Of a DNA stretch of 64,000 bases, positions 27,888 to 37,202 are shown in pieces. The DNA is taken from assembly GCA_002813895.1 (NCBI GenBank), contig CP024912.1, forward strand, positions 2,531,836 to 2,595,835, read 5' to 3'. This stretch comes from Cyanobacterium sp. HL-69. Lineage in GTDB: Bacteria; Cyanobacteriota; Cyanobacteriia; Cyanobacteriales; Cyanobacteriaceae. Each line of letters begins with the position of its first letter. Position 1 is the first letter of the stretch. The notes below the pieces were generated by a model. It worked only from the letters and a program-made list of their open reading frames with translations. It made no database searches and had not been told where the DNA came from. Made by a program: the position numbers and the translations under genes.

Positions 27888-28466
27888 ATGAACAATAATA
27901 AATTGCCATATAGTCTTGCATTAATGGCGTCTTTAATGGTGGCAGAAAATAGCCAAGCGGCACAAAAGCCCGAAGTTGAAGATAACTCACATGACTCTAT
28001 TCCTCATAATTTATTTGCTTCGAGATGTCCCGAAAGAATACCCACAAGAAGCGGTGATACCACTTTTTCTGTCCATGATTATCCTCAAAGATATTATCAA
28101 GTGACTACCTCCGCAGGAGACTTAAGATTGAGGGCAAATCCGGGGGGAAGAATTGTCGGCTCAATTCCTAGCGGTTGGCAAGTTTATGTGGCTAAGTTTG
28201 ATTCCTCTGGGCGATGGGCTTATGTCAGAGACAGATATTCCCCATATTATGATACTCAATATGGTTGGGCGAGCGCCCCTAATTTTCGCTCTGATGGTTG
28301 GGTAAGTGTTGATTATTTGCAATATTTAGGACAATTTTGTAATAAACCTTTAATGTTATCATTAGCACCAAATAATAAGGTTTTGGACATGACAAAAGAT
28401 TCTTTTTCTAATGATATTGCCTTAAGTTTAGAAGCAGAAATTTTAGATAAATTAAATCAAAAATAA
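27888..28466 (+). CDS. Secreted SH3-domain protein
   Basis: The 192-residue protein has an N-terminal signal sequence (LPYSLALMASLMVAENSQAA) and a bacterial SH3 (SH3_3-like) domain at residues 75-150: TTSAGDLRLRANPGGRIVGS, IPSGWQVYVAKFDSSGRWAY and SDGWVSVDYLQYL. Two Cys (ASRCPERI and GQFCNKPL) flank the domain and could form a disulfide. Such domains often bind peptidoglycan or surface glycans. It is the first of a tightly packed set; the next start lies seven bases downstream. Confidence 0.8.
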   Translation: MNNNKLPYSLALMASLMVAENSQAAQKPEVEDNSHDSIPHNLFASRCPERIPTRSGDTTFSVHDYPQRYYQVTTSAGDLRLRANPGGRIVGSIPSGWQVYVAKFDSSGRWAYVRDRYSPYYDTQYGWASAPNFRSDGWVSVDYLQYLGQFCNKPLMLSLAPNNKVLDMTKDSFSNDIALSLEAEILDKLNQK

Positions 28467-28473
28467 ATTTAAA

Positions 28474-30549
28474 GTGTCTAGTTTATCTCAAAAAATAAAG
28501 GAACTTTTAAGGATAGCTAAAAATGTTCCTTTTTACACTCAAAGATTAAATTCTGTGGCTATTACTGATCATTTTTTGGATAATTGTAGCGATGCTGAAT
28601 TATTCTCGGCTTTTTATAATATTCCCCCAATCTTAAAACAAGACATCAGAAAAGCCCCCTCTCAATTATTGGCAACTACCCAAAATATTGTCTATCGTGG
28701 TGCTACCAGTGGCACCACTGAGGAGGCTTTTGTTTTTTTTCGGGATGATTTATGGAATCAGAAAAGATTAGCCAGTCTAAATAAATTTTTAGCATGGTGG
28801 GGTATTGACAAACAAGGGGCGATCGCAAATGTTAACAGCCGTCTATTTCCTCTTCGTCATCAAGATTATGCCATTATCGGGGGTATTGATAACCATTTTT
28901 TACGGTGGCTAAATTTTATTACGCAAAAACCCATTGTGTTGCGGGGTTATCCTAGTCGGTTGTGTGAAGTAGGGTTAATAGCCCACCATCGGATAAATTT
29001 TGATGAGGTTAAGGCCATAATATGCACAGGAGAGCCTTTATTTGACCATCAAAAACAACTTTTACGGGATATATTTGAGTGTCCTATCATCATAGAATAT
29101 GGGAGTCAAGAATGTGGGGTATATGGTTTTACTTGCCCTGTGTGTGGAAATCTTCACATTGATGAAGGGCGGTGTTTGATAGAAGAAAAAGACAATCGAT
29201 TGTTAGTGACTGATTTATATAGTTATACGATGCCGATGATTAGGTACTATAACGGCGATTTGGTAACTTTAGAACATAATAGTTCTTGTCCCCATGGCAA
29301 AATAAATTTAACTATTTTGGGGCGAGATAGTGATAATTTTGGGCATGGTAAATCTATGTACCCTATGGAAGGTGTTGATTATTATCGCTCTATTTCCACA
29401 AGGGATGATAAAAAATTAGTGGGTTATCTTCAGAAGGCTAATTCAGGGAAAGTTGATCAATTTTTTGCTCAGGAGGTGAAGCATATATTTCCTGATAATT
29501 CTCCATTATTTATTCAAAAGTTTACATCTCCTTTGAATATGTATAAGGCTACCAATCCCCCTATGCAGGATGAATATTTAGCGGAGTTTACTCCTCTAAA
29601 TATAGTTAATTATTCTCAACTATTTCTTGATGTGGTTAAGGGCGATCGATGGATATATTATAATATTCCTAGCGTTATTTTGGAACAGTCTGAGCGATTA
29701 TTAAATAATCATAATTATTGCCTAGATGAACAAGTTAAACTAGATAAACTTTATTTACTTGTAATGGTTTTAGCTAATAAAGAAAGTGTAATTCATACTC
29801 AGTTAAATAATCTTTTTCATAAATATAATAACATTAATCAACTATCTTTAATATATATAGATTTATGGGCGATCGCACTTTTTACTAATAATCAAGAATT
29901 ACTGAGTTTATTACCAAAGAGAAATCTTTCTTTTAAAATAAAAATAGATAGTTATGATTATCAACTACAGTTAAAATTAGTTTCTCTAGGAATTCAAAAA
30001 ATAAGAACACAAAAAGACTCTTATTTAATTAATAAACTAGATCCTTTATTACCTCTATTTATTTCCGATTTAGATTTTTGTCCGAAGTATGGGATTGATT
30101 GTTTACCTTCTATTATTAGCCATTGGGCAAAGATATTAAACTGTTACTCTGGTAGTGAGAATCAAGATAATTTACCTCCAGAGTTAAAACTAAGAGAAGA
30201 TTATTTACTAGGTAAACAAAATGTTAATATAACTTTTAATGGGTTATCTGATGCAACTATTTTAGAGTTAAAAGAACTATTAATTCAGATTGTATTTTTT
30301 GACACTCCTATTGATGCTGATTTATTTTTAGATACCATTAAAGCTAGACAAAATCAGGATACAAAGAAAGAGATAACCAAAAGTATTGCTTTTATTCCTT
30401 TTATGAATTATTTTGCTCATTTATTTTTCCAACAAGGAAAAATAGAAAAAGCCTATCAATGTTTATTAATGTCTGAAAATATTTCTTCTACTAATAATAA
30501 TTTTGACACGGTGAGTCGTTTATATAATTTTAAGCAAAAAGTATTTTAA
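28474..30549 (+). CDS. PaaK/CapK-like adenylate-forming protein with long unknown C-terminus
   Basis: The 691-residue protein starts with GTG. Residues 1-300 are a phenylacetate-CoA-ligase-like adenylating domain: the P-loop type VYRGATSGTTEEAFVF, IEYGSQECGVYGF, a zinc-finger-like TCPVCGNLH, and MPMIRYYNGDLV. Residues 350-691 are AT-rich-coded, helical and match nothing I know; the last 60 residues look TPR-like (FLFQQGKIEKAYQCLLMSE-type). PaaK/CapK relatives often activate a carboxylate for surface-polymer or peptide tailoring. No peptidyl carrier protein is seen here. Confidence 0.7.
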   Translation: MSSLSQKIKELLRIAKNVPFYTQRLNSVAITDHFLDNCSDAELFSAFYNIPPILKQDIRKAPSQLLATTQNIVYRGATSGTTEEAFVFFRDDLWNQKRLASLNKFLAWWGIDKQGAIANVNSRLFPLRHQDYAIIGGIDNHFLRWLNFITQKPIVLRGYPSRLCEVGLIAHHRINFDEVKAIICTGEPLFDHQKQLLRDIFECPIIIEYGSQECGVYGFTCPVCGNLHIDEGRCLIEEKDNRLLVTDLYSYTMPMIRYYNGDLVTLEHNSSCPHGKINLTILGRDSDNFGHGKSMYPMEGVDYYRSISTRDDKKLVGYLQKANSGKVDQFFAQEVKHIFPDNSPLFIQKFTSPLNMYKATNPPMQDEYLAEFTPLNIVNYSQLFLDVVKGDRWIYYNIPSVILEQSERLLNNHNYCLDEQVKLDKLYLLVMVLANKESVIHTQLNNLFHKYNNINQLSLIYIDLWAIALFTNNQELLSLLPKRNLSFKIKIDSYDYQLQLKLVSLGIQKIRTQKDSYLINKLDPLLPLFISDLDFCPKYGIDCLPSIISHWAKILNCYSGSENQDNLPPELKLREDYLLGKQNVNITFNGLSDATILELKELLIQIVFFDTPIDADLFLDTIKARQNQDTKKEITKSIAFIPFMNYFAHLFFQQGKIEKAYQCLLMSENISSTNNNFDTVSRLYNFKQKVF

Positions 30550-30552
30550 TGT

Positions 30553-31827
30553 ATGTTATTTTATCTTATTGAATTTTATAACGATAATCATGTTTCTGTT
30601 AATAAGATTAATGACAGTAATCTCAATTTAATCAAAGTACCAGAAAATATAGATAATAATAGTTGGATTTTAAGTTATGCCGATAATCTATCCTCAAATT
30701 TGACCTTGGAAGATAATTTAATTGACTTTATTCAAAAAAAAGTTATTGATAACTATAATATTTTCCGTAATAGAGACTTTTGTTGGTTAATTTGGCAAAA
30801 CTTTAGCTTCCCCGAGCTTACAGCACAAGAATTATCAAGTGATAGTATAAGTTGGATAGGAAAAGTTGACTTTATTCAAAAAATATCACAAGAAGATAAC
30901 AGTATTTTAGGTAATAATTATCAACTGTTAAACTACTTTATTAACAATAAGATATTATGTCACACTAAATTAATAAAAAGTCAAAAACTCGATTTAATAG
31001 GAAATTATCAGGACAATATTTTGCCTAAAAAAATAATGGCAATTATTCCCCATCACAATTGTAATCAGTGGTTAGATTATTGTTTATTTAGCTTAATAAA
31101 TCAAAGTTATAAGTTAACAGATATAGTAGTAATAGATGACAAATCAACAGACGCACCTATAAATATTTGTTCAAATTATCCTGAAGTAACCTTACTCAAA
31201 AGTAATAAAAAAGTAGGTCCTTATCAAATAATTCAATCGGTAATTAACGACAGTAATTATGATTATTATCTGTTTCAAGATGCTGATGATTGGTCTATGG
31301 TCGATCGCCTCAGGATTAGTATAGAATTAATGGATAAAATGGGGGCGGATATGGTAGGCACTCAAGAATATCGTGTGGATGATATTAACCATACTGTTAA
31401 TCCTGTGGCTTATCCTTTGAATGTGAATCGAGCACTACAAAAAAAACCAGGACATCCCTTATTGCATCCCACTTCTTTGATTAAACGTTCAGCTTTTTTA
31501 GGGGTAAATGGCTTTGCCAATGCCCTTTTATATGGTGCTGACACAGAGTTTTTGCTGAGATCTCACTTTCACCTTAAGATATATAATAGCCCTGAATTTG
31601 GCTATTTTAGAAGGAAAAGAAACAACTCCTTAACCACTTCTCCCATCACAGGATTAGGCACTTCTCACCGAGAAAAATTATTACACACCCTAAAGGCGAT
31701 CGCCTATAATAACTATGACATGATGAAACAGGGTAAAATTCCCTCCACCATTCCCCTTGTGAGTAAACCCTGTGAAACATTCGAGAAAATAATGAAGCAA
31801 ACTGAGAATATGATGATGAAAAAATGA
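30553..31827 (+). CDS. GT2 glycosyltransferase with N-terminal extension
   Basis: The 424-residue protein has a 155-residue N-terminal part of unknown fold and a GT-A family 2 domain: MAIIPHHNCNQWLDYCLFSL, DIVVIDDKSTDAP, and the DxD-like FQDADDWSMV. The acceptor region is HPTSLIKRSAF. It begins three bases after the previous stop, so the two are translationally linked. No membrane segment is visible, suggesting a cytosolic enzyme. The sugar and acceptor are unknown. Confidence 0.75.
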   Translation: MLFYLIEFYNDNHVSVNKINDSNLNLIKVPENIDNNSWILSYADNLSSNLTLEDNLIDFIQKKVIDNYNIFRNRDFCWLIWQNFSFPELTAQELSSDSISWIGKVDFIQKISQEDNSILGNNYQLLNYFINNKILCHTKLIKSQKLDLIGNYQDNILPKKIMAIIPHHNCNQWLDYCLFSLINQSYKLTDIVVIDDKSTDAPINICSNYPEVTLLKSNKKVGPYQIIQSVINDSNYDYYLFQDADDWSMVDRLRISIELMDKMGADMVGTQEYRVDDINHTVNPVAYPLNVNRALQKKPGHPLLHPTSLIKRSAFLGVNGFANALLYGADTEFLLRSHFHLKIYNSPEFGYFRRKRNNSLTTSPITGLGTSHREKLLHTLKAIAYNNYDMMKQGKIPSTIPLVSKPCETFEKIMKQTENMMMKK

Positions 31828-31880
31828 ACTTTGTTTAAGATTTTACGTCATTTTATGCAATCATTTCTTAGAAAAATTTG

Positions 31881-32651
31881 ATGAAATTCATAACTAATAT
31901 TAAAAACTTTTTTAGCAGATTTTTATTAACTATATTTATTCTTATTATTTTTTCGGAATTAGTAACAGCTTCAGATATTACTAATAGATTGCCAACTCCC
32001 CATACTTTTCCCTTGCCCCCTTCCCTAGCTTCCCTTAATATAGACATAAAAGAAGACTATTTTGATAACCTTGAACCTCATTTAGTAGGACATTTGATTT
32101 GGTCAGAATTTCCCGTTAAGGTGTATATTGCCCCCCCTGAAAATAATCTTTCTGAATCAGCTTATCAAAGATACCAACAATGGGAAAAAGCTGCCCAAAG
32201 TGCGATCGCATCTTGGCACCCTTATATACCTTTACAAATAGTCGAAACAGAAGTTGGTGCAGATATTCTCATTCGTCGTCAACGGCCCCAAATTAGAGAA
32301 AAATTTAACCCCGAAACAGGGCTTTTTGACTTGCCCAGAATTACCTCTGCCACTGCCACCGTCCAATTTTATGCCACCGAAACCCAACCAGCAAAATTAA
32401 AACATCAAATGATAATCGAAGTTAGCCCCCATCAAACCTTTGACTACTGGGTTAATAATATCACTCATGAATTAGGACACGCCCTGGGAATTTGGGGACA
32501 TAGCCCCCACCAAGGCGATATGATGTATCATGCCCAAACTCGCAATATCCCCACCATATCCCCCAGAGATTTAAACACCCTCGTCAAAGTATATCAACAA
32601 CCCACCAGATTAGGAGGTGCTTTTCCTCCATCATCATCTGTCACGAGATAA
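31881..32651 (+). CDS. Secreted matrixin-like zinc metalloprotease
   Basis: I start at ATG 31881 rather than TTG 31878. The 256-residue protein has an N-terminal membrane/signal segment (FLLTIFILIIFSELVTA) and the zinc motif HELGHALGIWGH at 196-207, then DMMYHAQTRN as Met-turn. The third His is one residue later than in the canonical HExxHxxGxxH, a variant I recall from cyanobacterial relatives. Family members are secreted or anchored proteases. It is the last of the four co-directional genes, 53 bases after the glycosyltransferase. Confidence 0.85.
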   Translation: MKFITNIKNFFSRFLLTIFILIIFSELVTASDITNRLPTPHTFPLPPSLASLNIDIKEDYFDNLEPHLVGHLIWSEFPVKVYIAPPENNLSESAYQRYQQWEKAAQSAIASWHPYIPLQIVETEVGADILIRRQRPQIREKFNPETGLFDLPRITSATATVQFYATETQPAKLKHQMIIEVSPHQTFDYWVNNITHELGHALGIWGHSPHQGDMMYHAQTRNIPTISPRDLNTLVKVYQQPTRLGGAFPPSSSVTR

Positions 32652-32769
32652 TTTTAAAGGTATTGCCTAATCGTGGTATCAAACATAATTGAATAATGCT
32701 AGAAATTAAGACATTAAAATATTATCACTATTCCCTGTTCACCATTCACTGTTCCCTGCCTAAATAACC
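32652..32769. repeat. Degenerate GTTCCC-type repeats
   Basis: Units TATTCCCTGTTCACC, ATTCACTGTTCCCTGCC (about 32729-32760) are of the same short repeat type as those at 6862-6897 and 10225-10250. Confidence 0.5.
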
Positions 32770-33018
32770 ATGAAAAAGAAGAAAACCCCAAGGATTCCCA
32801 TTCCTTCAGAAGTGAGAAAATATATTTATCAAAGGGATAACTATCGCTGTCAAAGTTGTGGCAAACAAAGCCAAGAAAGCACCTTAAATATTGATCATAT
32901 AATACCCCTTGCCAAAGGAGGAAGTAATGATATGAGTAATTTACAAACCCTTTGTGCTAATTGTAATCAAAAAAAACGAGATAAATTAGATCATCGTTTT
33001 CGTCGTCATTACTCATAA
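32770..33018 (+). CDS. HNH endonuclease
   Basis: The 82-residue protein is a stand-alone HNH domain: the YRCQSCGKQ zinc knuckle, NIDHIIPLAKGGSND with the catalytic DH, and LCANCNQKKRD. Such small proteins are general nickases or restriction parts, often near mobile DNA. It is followed by a dead transposase. Confidence 0.88.
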   Translation: MKKKKTPRIPIPSEVRKYIYQRDNYRCQSCGKQSQESTLNIDHIIPLAKGGSNDMSNLQTLCANCNQKKRDKLDHRFRRHYS

Positions 33019-33091
33019 TTTGGCTTTTTTATTGTATGGTCTATTTGGTATCTAGTAGGATATTGAGAAAAACAAATTGATAAGTAGAAGA

Positions 33092-33346
33092 ATGGCTTAC
33101 TCTAGTAGTTTAAGTGATTAAGAATAGGAAATAATTAAACCTCTGTTATCAAAAAAGAAAAGAACGTCCCCACTAAAATGGTCTCAAAGACAAATTTGGG
33201 ATAGTATTTTTTATCAACTCAAAAATATCTGTTATTGGTATAATTTACCAAATAATTTATCTCCTTATTTTACCGTTTATTGGGATTATAAAAACTAGAA
33301 AAAAGAAGAAATCTTTGAAATAGTGATGTGTGAACTTCACAAGTAA
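33092..33346 (+). pseudogene. Degenerate IS5-type transposase remnant
   Basis: The frame from ATG 33092 reads MAYSSSLSD, a stop, E, a stop, then EIIKPLLSKKKRTSPLKWSQ and RQIWDSIFYQLKNICYWYNL, and NLSPYFTVYWDYKN with a stop at the position usually Trp. This is the DUF4096-type N-terminal half of an IS5-like transposase. The stop positions read as Gln and Trp codons changed to TAA/TAG. The catalytic half is gone or unrecognisable (33347-33440). Confidence 0.75.
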
Positions 33347-33493
33347 TTAACAGAAAAAGTAAAAAAAATTAACTTGGACTCAATGTTTGCTACTCTTAAA
33401 AAGACTCACTGCTTCTTAGTATATTATATGGGTTCTACAGGGTGATTATCACCCCACTGAGTTTATAAATTAAGATGATTAATTGTTTTTTTG

Positions 33494-33901
33494 CTAATAT
33501 TTAAAACTAAAAGAGCCAATAAAAAAGGCAATTATAAATATAAAAGGATTAACATTTTGTTGAACTAAAGATGTAACGGCAGGTCCTGGACAGTAACCAG
33601 AAATTCCCCAACCAATGCCGAAAATTGCGGCTCCTAAAACTAGAAATAAGTCTATATCATTGCGAGTAGGTAGATAAAATTTCTCGGCAAAGATAGGTTT
33701 TCTCATGGGTAAAACAAATCGGAAAGTAATAGCTGTGACTCCTACGGCACCACCTAAAACAAATATTAGGGTAGGATCCCAATTTCCTGTGACATCTAAA
33801 AAGCCGATGACTCGAGTGCGATCTACCATCTGAGATATACCTAGTCCTAAACCAAATAATAAGCCACTTATTAAGGATATTAAGTTAAATTTATTGTTCA
33901 T
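33494..33901 (-). CDS. YeeE/YedE-family transporter, half B (DUF6691)
   Basis: The 135-residue protein has four membrane segments: GLLFGLGLGISQM, LIFVLGGAVGVTAITF, LFLVLGAAIFGIGWGISGYC (with Cys in GYCPGPAVTSL) and FIFIIAFFIGSF. It is one half of the paired YeeE/YedE (PmpB-like) carriers for sulfur compounds such as thiosulfate. Its partner is the next gene upstream, 116 bases away. The N-terminal acidic or Cys pocket is intact. Confidence 0.8.
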   Translation of the reverse strand: MNNKFNLISLISGLLFGLGLGISQMVDRTRVIGFLDVTGNWDPTLIFVLGGAVGVTAITFRFVLPMRKPIFAEKFYLPTRNDIDLFLVLGAAIFGIGWGISGYCPGPAVTSLVQQNVNPFIFIIAFFIGSFSFKY

Positions 33902-34017
33902 TTTTTATTTTGTTTATTAATATTTTTGATTTTTATTTATTTACTAAATTAATCTACAATAACTTGAAATAAATTACTTTTTTTAAAAAGGGATAATATA
34001 TCTTGTCTTGTAAAAAG

Positions 34018-34437
34018 TTAAGTAATTAAATTAGTAATAAAAACTGTGACCATGGCAGTTATTAAAAATGTGATGACTGCCACCAATGAACGAGCGGAGA
34101 ATCTTCCTAATCCACAGACTCCGTGACCACTGGTACATCCGTTGCCCATTCTTGTGCCAAAGCCCACTAATAAGCCACCGACCATCATAATTAATGGCTT
34201 AGCATCGGGTATGGGGGTAGATGGAAGAAAGGGTAAAAAATATTCGTAGATTAGCCCTCCTAACAACATTCCCCCCAAAAAGTACCAGCGCCAATATTCT
34301 TTTGACTTCCAATCCACTGCTCCGTTCAACATTCCGCTAATCCCTGCAATACGTCCATCAAAGGCTAGTAAAATGGTGGCACTAATGCCGATGAGGATTC
34401 CTCCTCCTAAGCCTGTAATCCAGTTAAATTCGACCAT
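34018..34437 (-). CDS. YeeE/YedE-family transporter, half A
   Basis: The 139-residue protein has four membrane segments and the signature GNGCTSGHGVCGLGRFSARS. The Cys pair of this loop is characteristic of sulfur-compound uptake by YeeE/YedE proteins. Two half-length genes in tandem (this one first) form the PmpA/PmpB arrangement. Which sulfur compound is moved cannot be told. Confidence 0.83.
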   Translation of the reverse strand: MVEFNWITGLGGGILIGISATILLAFDGRIAGISGMLNGAVDWKSKEYWRWYFLGGMLLGGLIYEYFLPFLPSTPIPDAKPLIMMVGGLLVGFGTRMGNGCTSGHGVCGLGRFSARSLVAVITFLITAMVTVFITNLIT

Positions 34438-34604
34438 ATCTAATAATGTTACTTTACTACTTGATTATATAGTGTTTTAAACCTTAAATAAATATCTCCG
34501 ACCATCTATAAACCTATCAAAAACAAGTCTAAGGGCGATCGGAGATACTTTGTGTTTTATTAAATTTTGAATTTTAGTTCAAAAATATGACAAGAAGCCG
34601 TGAT

Positions 34605-35102
34605 TTAGAATAAGCCTAGGGTTAAAGACTCATCAATGGGGAATACAGATCCAGCACCTAACCAAAGGGTAACTAAAGTACCAAATAGGAATACAGTCAT
34701 CGCAATGGGACGACGGAAGGGGTTTTGGAATTTGTTTACGCTTTCGATGAAAGGTACTAACATGAGTCCTAAAGGAATAGCTGCTTGACAGGCAATCCCT
34801 AAAAGTTTGTTAGGTAGTACACGCAAGATTTGGAATACGGGGTATAAATACCACTCAGGTAAGATTTCCAAGGGCGTTGCGAAAGGATCTGCGGGTTCGC
34901 CAATCATAGCGGGGTCTAAGATAGATAAACCAACGATCAAGCCTAATGCTCCTAAGATACAAATAGGGAACATATAGAGAATGTCGTTAGGCCATGCGAC
35001 TTCACCGTAATAGTTATGACCCATATTTTGAGCTAGTTTAGCTCTGAGTTTGGGATCATTAAGATCAGGTTTTTTGATTAATTGAGAATTGGGGTTAGAC
35101 AT
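34605..35102 (-). CDS. petD: Cytochrome b6f subunit IV
   Basis: The 165-residue protein matches Pet[21 protein letters not shown], then [20 protein letters not shown] with the PEWY quinol-oxidation motif, and two further helices. It supplies part of the quinol oxidation site of the b6f complex. It follows petB on the minus strand with a 157-base gap that contains a hairpin with a T run. Confidence 0.96.
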   Translation of the reverse strand: MSNPNSQLIKKPDLNDPKLRAKLAQNMGHNYYGEVAWPNDILYMFPICILGALGLIVGLSILDPAMIGEPADPFATPLEILPEWYLYPVFQILRVLPNKLLGIACQAAIPLGLMLVPFIESVNKFQNPFRRPIAMTVFLFGTLVTLWLGAGSVFPIDESLTLGLF

Positions 35103-35210
35103 GATTAAAGTTTGTCTCCTCTATGGTAGGAAATAGTGGAAATTGATACGGGATAACTCCCATTGTATCTTGTATTATATCTGAGAGTTTTGTAAAAGTT
35201 ATTGAATACT

Positions 35211-35240
35211 AAAAAGACGATTAACTGTGAGCTAATCGCC
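35211..35240 (-). terminator. Terminator-like hairpin between petB and petD
   Basis: GACGATTA (35216-35223) pairs with TAATCGCC (35233-35240, one G-U). On the minus strand TTTTT follows at 35215-35211. It lies 20 bases after the petB stop, so it may partially end transcription before petD. Confidence 0.65.
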
Positions 35241-35259
35241 GTTTTTCGTTACTCATGAT

Positions 35260-35928
35260 TTACAAAGGTCCGGAGATACCTTGTTTACGGATTAGGAGGA
35301 AGTGCAATAACATGAACACTGCCATTAACCAAGGTAGTACGAAAGTATGGATGGTGTAGAAACGGGTTAAGGTTGCTTGACCTACACTTGCTCCACCTCT
35401 GAGAAGTTCTACCATTTGATCTCCTACAACGGGAATTGCTGCGGGTACACCAGATACGATTTTAACTGCCCAGTAACCTACTTGGTCCCAAGGTAAGGAG
35501 TAGCCAGTTACACCGAAGGATACGGTGATTACAGCCATGGTAACACCCACGATCCAGGTTAACTCACGGGGTCTTTTAAAACCACCAGTCAGGTAAACAC
35601 GGAATACGTGGAGGATTAACATTAATACCATCATACTGGCAGACCAACGATGGACGGAGCGAATTAACCAACCAAAGTTTACTTCGTTCATGATAAATTG
35701 AACGGAACTAAAGGCTTCAGCGACGGTGGGTTTGTAATAGAAAGTCATGGCAAACCCGGTGGCGAATTGGATGAGGAAGCAGGTAAGGGTGATTCCGCCT
35801 AGGCAATAGAAGATATTGACATGGGGAGGAACGTACTTACTACTAATGTCATCGGAAATCGCTTCTACTTCGAGGCGATCGTTAAACCATTTATAAACGG
35901 AAGAATCGGTTACTTGTTTTGTAAACAT
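35260..35928 (-). CDS. petB: Cytochrome b6
   Basis: PetB carries the b haems of the cytochrome b6f complex. The 222-residue protein has four helices. Haem-binding His are seen in [21 protein letters not shown] and in [21 protein letters not shown]. The Cys for haem cn attachment is in [12 protein letters not shown]. The start [20 protein letters not shown] is standard. petD follows downstream. Confidence 0.97.
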   Translation of the reverse strand: MFTKQVTDSSVYKWFNDRLEVEAISDDISSKYVPPHVNIFYCLGGITLTCFLIQFATGFAMTFYYKPTVAEAFSSVQFIMNEVNFGWLIRSVHRWSASMMVLMLILHVFRVYLTGGFKRPRELTWIVGVTMAVITVSFGVTGYSLPWDQVGYWAVKIVSGVPAAIPVVGDQMVELLRGGASVGQATLTRFYTIHTFVLPWLMAVFMLLHFLLIRKQGISGPL

Positions 35929-36288
35929 TAATAAGCCGTCAATAATGTAATAATATTATGGATAATTAGAGCTATTGTTTATTAACAACTCTTTATAAAA
36001 TGTAACATAGCTTTAAGCCTTATTGCTACTAGGCTGAGAAAAATATGTCTTTTCTTTAACCTTTAGCTTTGTTTTCTGAGAATAGACTACCATGACACTG
36101 ACTTTTTTGTTTTTGGGAAAAGTCATGGTAGTTTTTAGCTAGTGTAAATCTTGTAAAAATATATTCTGCAGAAAAGTTAATGAGAATGTTTAGGATAGGC
36201 TGGTTTTTGATACTCACCCCCTTTTAGCCTACCTAAATTTATATATACAATTTTTATTGTTGTCGTCTAGTGCCTTTTTTGGCTGTAT
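35929..36288. other. Gap between petB and rpsU with an orphan hairpin
   Basis: This 360-base gap holds no gene and contains the plus-strand terminator at 36086-36136. The petB promoter region must be here on the minus strand; no clean boxes were identified. Confidence 0.4.
36086..36136 (+). terminator. Orphan terminator-like hairpin
   Basis: ACTACCATGAC (36086-36096) pairs perfectly with GTCATGGTAGT (36122-36132), followed by TTTTT. No plus-strand gene lies upstream, so it would end an unannotated RNA or antisense transcript. Confidence 0.6.
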
Positions 36289-36465
36289 TTAACGGAAACG
36301 TTTTTTGCGACGAGCAACTGCTTTACGTTTTTTCTTTTCGATGGGGGTTTCAAAGTGACGCAGACGTTTGATGTCGGCAAAAATTCCTGCTTTGGAAACT
36401 TGTCTTTTAAAACGACGTAATGCGGATTCGATATTTTCGTTTTGTCCCACAACCACTTGGGTCAT
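36289..36465 (-). CDS. rpsU: 30S ribosomal protein S21
   Basis: The 58-residue protein reads [20 protein letters not shown], then [20 protein letters not shown] and a basic tail ending KKRFR. This is cyanobacterial S21. An AAAGGAGG ribosome-binding site lies just upstream of the ATG at 36465. A 61-residue ORF in another frame of the same strand (36267-36452) is a shadow. It follows rpsD in the same orientation with a 128-base gap. Confidence 0.93.
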   Translation of the reverse strand: MTQVVVGQNENIESALRRFKRQVSKAGIFADIKRLRHFETPIEKKKRKAVARRKKRFR

Positions 36466-36526
36466 GTAATGTCCTCCTTTTTATTTACTAAATGTTTACG
36501 TGATTATTGATTATTTTAACATAGCA

Positions 36527-36586
36527 AGTGGTGTCGTTGATGTCGGTATGCCGACAAGTTTGATGTACCATACAACACCACTCCAA
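36527..36586 (-). other. Two-part inverted repeat in the rpsD-rpsU spacer
   Basis: GTGGTGT and ACACCAC flank an inner TGTCGG-TATG-CCGACA hairpin. On the minus strand it lies after the rpsD stop and in the rpsU leader. There is no U-tract, so it is more likely a structured leader or RNA stabiliser than a terminator. Confidence 0.5.
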
Positions 36587-36593
36587 GTATATT

Positions 36594-37202
36594 CTATGCT
36601 TTACGAGAGTAATACTCAATTACGAGTAGTTCGTTGATGTTTAATGCTACCCATTCACGTTCGATGACACCGTTGACTTTACCAACATAGGTGTTTTTAT
36701 CGAATTCGAGGTGACTAGGAAGGTTAGCAAGTCCGGGGTTAGCAAGGTTACCTTCTACAATTTTACGAGATTTATCACGATCTCTGACGGCGATTACATC
36801 TCCGGGGCGACACTGATAACTGGAAATGTCCACCACTCTACCGTTAACGTTGATGTGTCCGTGGTTTACTAATTGACGGGCGGCGGGAATAGTGGGCGCC
36901 ATACCGAGACGGAATACGGTGTTATCAAGGCGCATTTCTAATAATTGTAATAATACTTGTCCGGTGGAACCACCTACACGACGAGCTTTTTTAACATAAC
37001 GAACTAATTGTTTTTCGTTTACACCGTAGTTGTAACGAAGTTTTTGTTTTTCTTCTAAACGAATGGCGTATTCGGAGCGTTTACGGCGACTTTGGCCGTG
37101 TTGTCCGGGGGGATATTGACGACGTGCGTTTTTACGTGTTAGCCCGGGTAAGTCTCCTAGGCGACGTGTTACCCTCAAGCGAGGTCCTGTATATCGAGAC
37201 AT
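36594..37202 (-). CDS. rpsD: 30S ribosomal protein S4
   Basis: The 202-residue protein matches bacterial S4: the start [20 protein letters not shown], then an S4 RNA-binding domain [40 protein letters not shown]. The protein nucleates 30S assembly. It precedes rpsU on the same strand. Confidence 0.96.
   Translation of the reverse strand: MSRYTGPRLRVTRRLGDLPGLTRKNARRQYPPGQHGQSRRKRSEYAIRLEEKQKLRYNYGVNEKQLVRYVKKARRVGGSTGQVLLQLLEMRLDNTVFRLGMAPTIPAARQLVNHGHINVNGRVVDISSYQCRPGDVIAVRDRDKSRKIVEGNLANPGLANLPSHLEFDKNTYVGKVNGVIEREWVALNINELLVIEYYSRKA

Noticed and set aside
34479..34554. TATCTCCGA/TCGGAGATA inverted repeat after petD as a terminator
   Set aside because: The nine-base stem has a loop of more than 30 bases and no U-tract on the petD strand; it may be chance.
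36267..36452. 61-residue minus-strand ORF
   Set aside because: It is a shadow of rpsU in another frame; the S21 protein with a good ribosome-binding site explains the region.
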